Below are positions 58,948 through 64,000 of a stretch of 64,000 nucleotides of DNA, piece by piece. Position 1 is the first letter of the stretch. Each line of letters begins with the position of its first letter. The position numbers and the translations under genes were made by a program. Under the pieces are notes generated by a model. It was not told the DNA's origin and did no database searches. It saw nothing but the letters and a program-made list of their open reading frames with translations. The stretch is from Aerococcus christensenii (lineage in GTDB: Bacteria; Bacillota; Bacilli; Lactobacillales; Aerococcaceae): contig NZ_CP014159.1 in NCBI RefSeq assembly GCF_001543105.1, forward strand, positions 930,001 to 994,000, read 5' to 3'.

Positions 58948-60171
58948 TTAATGATAGTCTTTAAAGTAACTTATAGAATTTTGAGGGGAAAGCTGACGAA
59001 GGTCATTTCTAGTTTCTTTAGGGAGGGACCCACCGTAATCCATAAATTCGACTAAATCTTTAAAGGCTTTTTCAGGAATTGCTAAGTCTTTTAGCCGTTC
59101 CGAACGGTAAGAAAGGTCGAGCTGATCTTCTTCCCCACGTTCTAGTTTGTCAACAAAGTCTGGTTCCATTACAAATACAGAAGATAATCCCACCATATCT
59201 GCATTTTGTAGAGCTTCTAGGGCCTTATCAGGGGTGTTAATGCCGCCGGTTGCGATCAGAGGAACTCGACCATTAAGATGATCTTTGACAATACGGTTGA
59301 CGTATTCTCCTTTATATTTTCCGCCTCTTGCCTTATCTAAGTAAATGTCGTGCCCCCAAGAAGCACTGGCGTAGTATTGAATATCTGCTACATCAAGTAA
59401 TCGATCAAAGTAATCGTTGAATTCATCGACGGTGTACCCCACTTGCATGCCTCTTCTTTCTTCTGGGGTTCCTCTAAACCCGAGAATGAAATGTGTAGCG
59501 TGACAAGCATCAATCATTTTTTGGATAGCTTGGGTAGCTTTTACTCCAAATCTTGCACGGTTTTCTAAGGTTTGTGGTCCGTACTGGTCGGTTCGCTTAT
59601 TCGAAAAAGGAGAGAAGAATTGTTGAGGAAGTAAACGTTGGGCATTAGAAATTTCTACTCCATCAAATCCGGCTTCAATAGCTCGTCGGGTAGCTTGTGC
59701 GTATTGTTCTACAACGTGTTTAATTTTTCGCTCACTCATAGGTAGGACATCATGCTCCACTGGAGATTGGAGATGCATGTAGGAAGGCCCATAAACGACG
59801 TGATAGTCTTTTAAGGTAGCTTTTGCGAAACGTCCAGCATGAGTTAATTGAAGAATAGCTTTGGCTCCATTTTGTTTCATGGCGTTAGCCAGTTTAGAGA
59901 GTCCTTCGATAAATCGGTCATCACGGACACTTGGGCCATATTCAAAGAGTTGACCATAATCCTCGATGTAAGCTGCAGTAGTGACTTGGAGAGGGGCAGA
60001 GTGACTTCTCCTTTTAGCGTAGGCAATATCTTCTTCACTGACAAATCCTTCGAGACTAGAAGAATTTGTCGTTAGAGGGTTGAGGGAGAAGCGATTAGCA
60101 AGCTCAATGCCATTGGGTAACCGAATAGGTTGGAACAAGGGTTGATATTTTTGTGTGGTTTGTGCATTCAT
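58948..60171 (-). CDS. Old Yellow Enzyme-like NADH:flavin oxidoreductase, SirTM-module type
   Basis: The protein has 407 residues. FMN TIM barrel: NRFSLNPLTTNS at the start, LTHAGRFAK, then FSPFSNKRTDQYG and LIATGGINTP for phosphate binding. The substrate-binding pair, usually H-G-A-H/N in the VEIHGAHGYL segment, is replaced: the sequence reads VEISNAQRLL. It lies divergent to the LLM oxidoreductase, next to gcvH-L, the macrodomain and the sirtuin. OYE-like and LLM-like enzymes are regular members of SirTM loci, and a role in redox chemistry of the lipoyl carrier has been proposed. AGGAG precedes the ATG. Confidence 0.9.
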   Translation of the reverse strand: MNAQTTQKYQPLFQPIRLPNGIELANRFSLNPLTTNSSSLEGFVSEEDIAYAKRRSHSAPLQVTTAAYIEDYGQLFEYGPSVRDDRFIEGLSKLANAMKQNGAKAILQLTHAGRFAKATLKDYHVVYGPSYMHLQSPVEHDVLPMSERKIKHVVEQYAQATRRAIEAGFDGVEISNAQRLLPQQFFSPFSNKRTDQYGPQTLENRARFGVKATQAIQKMIDACHATHFILGFRGTPEERRGMQVGYTVDEFNDYFDRLLDVADIQYYASASWGHDIYLDKARGGKYKGEYVNRIVKDHLNGRVPLIATGGINTPDKALEALQNADMVGLSSVFVMEPDFVDKLERGEEDQLDLSYRSERLKDLAIPEKAFKDLVEFMDYGGSLPKETRNDLRQLSPQNSISYFKDYH

Positions 60172-60213
60172 ATAAATCTCCTATCTTTATCAATTAAAAA
60201 GTCTTTTTCTTTT

Positions 60214-60241
60214 ATTGTAAGCTCTAATAGAAAAAAATCAA
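60214..60241 (-). promoter_or_regulatory. promoter of the OYE-like gene
   Basis: On the minus strand TTGATT (60241-60236), 16 bases, then TACAAT (60219-60214), 43 bases ahead of the start codon. Confidence 0.55.
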
Positions 60242-60291
60242 TTCAGAGAAGGCTGAGGAAGGTTATAAAAGTTTTATTCTCACCTTAAAAA

Positions 60292-60300
60292 TGATAGTAT
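60292..60300 (+). promoter_or_regulatory. extended -10 promoter of the LLM oxidoreductase gene
   Basis: TGATAGTAT fits TGnTAnnAT, 38 bases before the start codon. The -35 is not convincing. Confidence 0.4.
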
Positions 60301-60337
60301 AAGAAGGAAGAGGTTAGGGATTAGACGGGAGGATAAA

Positions 60338-61372
60338 ATGATAGATTATAGTGTGTTAGATTATGCGATTATTGATGAAGGAGAAACGGCTCAACAAGCC
60401 TTAGGGCATACGATTGAAATGGCCCAATTAGCAGAGGAGTTAGGCTATAAGAGATTTTGGATAGCAGAGCACCACAATTTACCCGCTTTCGCTTCGGCCA
60501 GTCCAGAAATTATTATGGGGGAAGTGCTGAATAAGACCCAGCATATTAAAGTCGGGTCAGGAGGCGTGATGGTTGTTCATTATAGTCCCTATAAAGTAGC
60601 AGAAATTTTTAAAACGTTAGCGGCTTATCACCCAGGACGAGTTGATTTAGGCTTGGGCAATAATCAAGGAACTGCGGTAGTTCATAAGGCTTTGGATACC
60701 AAAGATAAAACTTCTTATGAAGAAAAGTTAGCAGATGTTTATGACTATCTAACGGATAAGTTAACTGAAGAAGGCTCACCAAGTAAAGAAAAGACCTGTT
60801 CAGCTATTTTACACTGTAATCCCAAAATTACAGAGGTTCCGGAAATGTGGGTACTCTCTAATTCTGTGAAACGAGCTAAAATTACGGCAGAGTTAGGCTT
60901 AGGGTATGTCTATGGGATTTTCCCTCAAGCTCAAGAAAAAGCCTTAGAGATTGGCCGCCAAGCAGCAGAGGCCTATCGAAAATATTTTAAACCTTCAAAA
61001 GCTCTGCCAGAACCACATGTCATTTTTGCGGCTTTTGTTGCGATTGATGATGAAGAACAAAGGGCTAAAGAATTAACTAAGATTTTGGATTTGTGGTTAA
61101 TGGGAAAAGATCAGTTTTCTTATTATAAACATTTCCCAACGCTTAAAGAAACTCGACAAACCACGATCAGCGCAAAGGAAGCAGTTGTTATTTCTCAGAA
61201 CAAACATCGGATGATAACTGGGACTAAAGAAGAAGTAAAAGAGCAGCTTCAAAAATGGTGTCAAGGGATGCAGGTGGATGAAGTGCTCTTAATGCCTTTA
61301 ATGCCCGGAGTTGAACAAAGAAAGAAAAGCCTGAAACTTTTGGCAGAATGTTGTCAAGAAATTCAGTTATAA
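60338..61372 (+). CDS. luciferase-like (LLM) flavin-dependent oxidoreductase
   Basis: The protein has 344 residues. Bacterial-luciferase-type TIM barrel: LAEELGYKRFWIAEHHNLPA near the N-terminus, VGSGGVMVVHYSPYKVAEIF, YHPGRVDLGLGNNQG, and the C-terminal ITGTKEEVKEQLQKW segment. Enzymes of this type use FMNH2 or bind FMN and oxidise or reduce varied substrates. In SirTM loci an LLM protein is a common partner of GcvH-L. It lies first in a row of co-directional genes, 86 bases ahead of gcvH-L. GGGAGGAT is the ribosome-binding site. Confidence 0.92.
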   Translation: MIDYSVLDYAIIDEGETAQQALGHTIEMAQLAEELGYKRFWIAEHHNLPAFASASPEIIMGEVLNKTQHIKVGSGGVMVVHYSPYKVAEIFKTLAAYHPGRVDLGLGNNQGTAVVHKALDTKDKTSYEEKLADVYDYLTDKLTEEGSPSKEKTCSAILHCNPKITEVPEMWVLSNSVKRAKITAELGLGYVYGIFPQAQEKALEIGRQAAEAYRKYFKPSKALPEPHVIFAAFVAIDDEEQRAKELTKILDLWLMGKDQFSYYKHFPTLKETRQTTISAKEAVVISQNKHRMITGTKEEVKEQLQKWCQGMQVDEVLLMPLMPGVEQRKKSLKLLAECCQEIQL

Positions 61373-61412
61373 ATTCTAATTAAAAAGAAGGGCTGTTTAA
61401 TTTAAAAGAATA

Positions 61413-61421
61413 TGTTACAAT
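61413..61421 (+). promoter_or_regulatory. extended -10 promoter of gcvH-L
   Basis: TGTTACAAT fits TGnTAnAAT and lies 38 bases before the chosen start, so gcvH-L may be transcribed on its own as well as with the LLM gene. Confidence 0.5.
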
Positions 61422-61458
61422 GGAGTGAAAGCTATTAAAAGAAGTGAGGAATGATTTT

Positions 61459-61791
61459 ATGATAAAACGTGGGAATTACCTATTTGTTGAAAAGGAAGGC
61501 GATACTTACACACTTTCTATGACACCAGAGTTACAAGATGATATCGGAACTGTGGGTTTTGTGGAATTTGCAGCTGAAGATTCTCTTCAAAAAGATGCTC
61601 CTATTTTGAACCTTGAAGCCTCCAAAACTGTTATGGAAATTCAATCCCCTATCTCAGGAAAAGTGGTTGAACGTAATAAAGCCGTAGAAGATAAGCCAGC
61701 ACTTTTGAATTCTGAAAAAGCTGAAGAAAATTGGATTGTTCGTTTAACAGATGTTAACGAAGCAGATTTTGACGCATTAGAAGAAGCTTAA
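61459..61791 (+). CDS. GcvH-like lipoyl carrier protein (GcvH-L)
   Basis: The protein has 110 residues from the ATG at 61459 (a GTG at 61444 overlaps the GTGAGGA site). It is a lipoyl/biotinyl-fold protein with the swinging-arm Lys at about 56 in [16 protein letters not shown]. The shorter length and acidic segment [15 protein letters not shown] (27-28 are Asp) match the GcvH-L type of SirTM operons, whose ADP-ribosylation was mapped to an Asp in this region in S. aureus. No other glycine cleavage genes are nearby, so a role in glycine cleavage is unlikely. It carries its own promoter and terminator. Confidence 0.9.
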   Translation: MIKRGNYLFVEKEGDTYTLSMTPELQDDIGTVGFVEFAAEDSLQKDAPILNLEASKTVMEIQSPISGKVVERNKAVEDKPALLNSEKAEENWIVRLTDVNEADFDALEEA

Positions 61792-61797
61792 GACATT

Positions 61798-61837
61798 CTA
61801 TGTGGAAAAGACTTGTCTTTTTCACATAGATTTTTTT
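61798..61837 (+). terminator. terminator between gcvH-L and the macrodomain gene
   Basis: CTATGTGGAAAAGAC and GTCTTTTTCACATAG pair over 14 bases (one G-U) with a 4-base loop and are followed by T7. Strong in form. No separate promoter is seen between it and the macrodomain gene. Confidence 0.85.
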
Positions 61838-61868
61838 GATTTTGAAGGCTATACGAAGAGGAAAAGAA

Positions 61869-62654
61869 ATGGAAGAAAAAGCTAAAACGCTACTTAAAGA
61901 AATGATTAGGTATCTCTTAGAAGAAAAGGGCGAAGAAGTTTCTTTTCAAGAAGACGGTTTATTGGATCAATGGCGGGGGTTAATCAATCAAAGACCCGCT
62001 TCTGCTATTGATCCAGTTTATCTTCAATTAGAAGATCAATTCTTGCCGATATGGAACCAAGCGGGAAGAGTGAAGGTCCCTTTAAGTAAGATCTCTTTAA
62101 AAAAAGAAAATTTGTATCTTTTTAAAGGAGATATCACTAATTTAGAGGTCGATGCGATTGTCAATGCCGCTAATTCGAAATTATTAGGCTGCTTCATTCC
62201 TAATCACCAGTGTATTGATAATTGGATTCAAACACGAGCAGGCGTACGCATGCGTTTGGAGTTAGCTGATCAGATGGCGAAACAGGGTCATGCAGAAGCC
62301 ATCGGTAAAGTGAAATGGACGTTAGGCTATCATTTGCCCGCTCAAAAAGTTTTTCATACGGTAGGCCCTCACGTGGATAAGCTTCCTGTGAGTGGATTAA
62401 GGCAAGACCTCCTAAAGAAATGTTATTTATCTTGTTTAGAAGAAGCAGATAAACAAAGGATAAAGACAATAGCCTTTCCTTGTTTGTCTACAGGAGAATT
62501 TCATTTTCCTAAAGACTTAGCTGGACAAATTGCTTACCGGACTGTGAGAGATTATCTCGAAAAAAATCAATCTTCTCTTCGAGTCATATTCAATGTCTTT
62601 ACATCAAAAGATGAAGAAATTTATCATCGCTTATTAGAAGATCACGTGAAATAG
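61869..62654 (+). CDS. zinc-type macrodomain ADP-ribosyl hydrolase
   Basis: The protein has 261 residues from the ATG at 61869, behind GAGGAAAAG; an upstream TTG lies inside the terminator. A helical N-terminal extension of ~80 residues precedes the macrodomain: LFKGDITNLEVDAIVNAAN, then GC108FIPNH113QC115IDN with the Cys/His/Cys set that binds zinc in this subclass, HTVGP and CLSTGEFHFP. Zinc-type macrodomains linked to SirTM remove ADP-ribose from GcvH-L. The start of sirTM lies 14 bases after the stop, so the pair is probably co-translated. Confidence 0.93.
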   Translation: MEEKAKTLLKEMIRYLLEEKGEEVSFQEDGLLDQWRGLINQRPASAIDPVYLQLEDQFLPIWNQAGRVKVPLSKISLKKENLYLFKGDITNLEVDAIVNAANSKLLGCFIPNHQCIDNWIQTRAGVRMRLELADQMAKQGHAEAIGKVKWTLGYHLPAQKVFHTVGPHVDKLPVSGLRQDLLKKCYLSCLEEADKQRIKTIAFPCLSTGEFHFPKDLAGQIAYRTVRDYLEKNQSSLRVIFNVFTSKDEEIYHRLLEDHVK

Positions 62655-62668
62655 GAAAGGAAGTTATT

Positions 62669-63538
62669 ATGGAAGAACCATCTCTTTGGCGTGCTATGCA
62701 ATTATCGGCTGATAAGGAAGCTGATTTTTTACGAACGGCTTTAGAAGAAGCCGAAGCGATTGTAGTTGGTATTGGCGCAGGAATGTCTGCAGCTGATGGA
62801 TTTACCTATATTGGATCGCGCTTTGAAAAAGCTTTTCCTGACTTTATTAAAAAATATCATCTCTTGGACATGCTGCAGGCTTTTTTATATGATTATCCTA
62901 CCTGGGAAGAATACTGGGCATTTGCGAGTCGCTTTGCTATTATGAACGGTATTGAGCAAGAAGCTGGTAAGTCTTATCAACACCTGAATCAATTTTTGCA
63001 AGGGAAAAATTATTATGTGATCACCACAAATGCAGATAATTCTTTTCCGAAGGCAGGTTTCTCAGAAGATAAAGTTCATTACTATCAAGGCAAATATGTG
63101 TTGATGCAATGTAGCAAGCACTGTCATCCAAAGACTTATCGAAAGGATGACCTACTTTATCAAATGCGCGATCAACAAAAAGACATGAAGATCCCTAGTG
63201 AACTCGTGCCTCGTTGTCCGGTGTGTTCTGAACCTTTAGAAGTAAATAAACGAACTGCTGAAAATGGTATGGTAGAAGATGCAGACTGGCATCGTCATCA
63301 AGCAGATTATGAGGCGTTCATTCAAGCCAATAAAGGTAAGAAAATCCTTTACTTAGAAATTGGGGTAGGGAATACGACCCCTCAATTTATACGGGAACCT
63401 TTCCAAGAATGGACAGCAGAAAATCCAAAAGCCCTATATGTGATGATGAATCAGAAACCTTACCATATTCCAAAGGATATTCGCTCCCAGAGTCGTCGAT
63501 TAAAAGAGAATTTAGCGGATGTGATTCAAGCCTTGTAA
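62669..63538 (+). CDS. class M sirtuin (SirTM), protein ADP-ribosyltransferase
   Basis: The protein has 289 residues. NAD site GAGMSAADG (about 36-44) in place of GAGxSxxSGIP; TTN121-A-D123 corresponds to the TQNID motif; the position of the catalytic deacetylase His is Gln140 (YYQGKY), a replacement found in SirTM. Zinc cysteines lie in CSKHC (148, 152) and CPVC (about 182-185). SirTM proteins have no deacetylase activity and transfer ADP-ribose to lipoylated GcvH-L. GGAAAGGAAG precedes the ATG. The neighbours match the known locus, except that lplA2 is absent from the window. Confidence 0.93.
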   Translation: MEEPSLWRAMQLSADKEADFLRTALEEAEAIVVGIGAGMSAADGFTYIGSRFEKAFPDFIKKYHLLDMLQAFLYDYPTWEEYWAFASRFAIMNGIEQEAGKSYQHLNQFLQGKNYYVITTNADNSFPKAGFSEDKVHYYQGKYVLMQCSKHCHPKTYRKDDLLYQMRDQQKDMKIPSELVPRCPVCSEPLEVNKRTAENGMVEDADWHRHQADYEAFIQANKGKKILYLEIGVGNTTPQFIREPFQEWTAENPKALYVMMNQKPYHIPKDIRSQSRRLKENLADVIQAL

Positions 63539-63541
63539 ATG

Positions 63542-63584
63542 AAACAGCTCGTCTTCCTTTAGAGAGAAGGCGAGCTGTTTTAAA
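63542..63584 (+). terminator. terminator after sirTM
   Basis: AAACAGCTCGTCTT and AAGGCGAGCTGTTT pair over ~14 bases (one G-U) with a T-rich tail. It separates sirTM from the convergent LOG-family gene. Confidence 0.85.
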
Positions 63585-63611
63585 AGAGAAAATTCTAAAA
63601 TAATTTGTGTG

Positions 63612-64000
63612 TTAATGAAGTGAGGACTTTTTTTCTAGAAGATGAGATGCGATATCTTTTAGAGAACTAGCAAAGATATAGTGATCGAACTCTTCTTGAG
63701 GGATTAATCCAGCTTCACACATGGTTTTTAGAGTGGTTTTTAATGGGTCATAGAAATGATCAAGATTATAAATGATAATTGGAGTAGTAGCGTGGTGGAG
63801 TCGTTTCCATACTAAAGCATCGAAAAGTTCTTCCATTGTTCCAATCCCTCCTGGAAAGACAATCATAACATCTGGACTTTCGATGAGTTTAGCTTTTCTT
63901 TCATCCATTGTTTTTAAAACGTGGAGTTCACTCAAATGTTGATGAGGCTTTTCGCGGTGAACAAGGATTTCGGGAATATAGCCGATAACATAAGCGCCGT
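63612..64000 (-). CDS. LOG-family (TIGR00730) Rossmann-fold protein, partial
   Basis: The gene is cut by the right edge of the window; 129 C-terminal residues are seen. The frame is open to position 64000 and reads GAYVIGYIPEILVHREK, then MIVFPGGIGTMEEL, the PGGxGTxxE motif of cytokinin-nucleoside phosphoribohydrolases (LOG) and of the family formerly called lysine decarboxylase-like. In bacteria such proteins cleave nucleoside 5'-monophosphates to base and ribose-5-phosphate. The start codon is outside the window. Confidence 0.9.
   Translation of the reverse strand, partial: GAYVIGYIPEILVHREKPHQHLSELHVLKTMDERKAKLIESPDVMIVFPGGIGTMEELFDALVWKRLHHATTPIIIYNLDHFYDPLKTTLKTMCEAGLIPQEEFDHYIFASSLKDIASHLLEKKSSLH

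Noticed and set aside
61459..61791. Canonical glycine cleavage H protein
   Set aside because: No gcvT or gcvP genes are nearby, the protein is short, and the macrodomain and sirtuin neighbours identify the GcvH-L type.

Overview
The window is a chromosomal segment of a low-GC Gram-positive bacterium of the order Lactobacillales. The gene order glmU-prs-pth-mfd-rqcP-divIC-S1-tilS-ftsH-hslO-dusB-lysS, followed by the str, S10-spc-alpha, ECF-transporter and rplM-rpsI clusters, is typical of that order, as are the strong AGGAGG ribosome-binding sites and AT-rich codon use. A family such as Aerococcaceae or Carnobacteriaceae seems plausible, but the sequence alone does not settle it. I see no rRNA, tRNA, CRISPR array or prophage.

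Layout. 1-8.6 kb: a DUF975-type membrane protein with a long acidic tail, convergent uvrC, a metallophosphoesterase-like protein with a degraded active site, a DEAD-box helicase, glmU and prs. 8.7-21.8 kb: housekeeping genes from pth to lysS; hpt, usual between tilS and ftsH, is absent. 21.8-26.6 kb: rpsL-rpsG-fusA and tuf behind a long leader with an attenuator-like hairpin. 26.6-29.5 kb: an L,D-transpeptidase and a dead IS30-family element. 29.5-43.6 kb: the complete S10-spc-alpha operon, rpsJ to rplQ, including secY, adk, infA, rpmJ and rpoA. 43.7-50.5 kb: an OatA-like acyltransferase, an FMN riboswitch with terminator directly upstream of ecfA1-ecfA2-ecfT, truA, a small membrane protein, and rplM-rpsI behind a leader RNA.

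50.6-64 kb is accessory and partly decaying. It holds a gene broken by two homopolymer frameshifts and an IS3-family insertion (itself dead), a C39-like lipoprotein pseudogene, an alpha/beta hydrolase, nth lacking half of its Fe-S cysteines, and a frameshifted flavin-dependent fumarate/urocanate-reductase-like pseudogene that shares a cre-containing region with an L-2-hydroxyacid dehydrogenase gene.

The most distinctive system is at 58.9-63.5 kb: an Old-Yellow-Enzyme-like oxidoreductase diverging from a luciferase-like (LLM) oxidoreductase, a GcvH-like lipoyl carrier, a zinc-type macrodomain hydrolase and a class M sirtuin (SirTM). This matches the known module in which lipoylated GcvH-L is ADP-ribosylated by SirTM and de-modified by the macrodomain. 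Its dedicated lipoate ligase LplA2 is not in the window, and a strong terminator separates gcvH-L from the macrodomain-sirtuin pair. The second notable item is the FMN riboswitch controlling the shared energizing module of ECF vitamin transporters rather than a riboflavin-specific gene.
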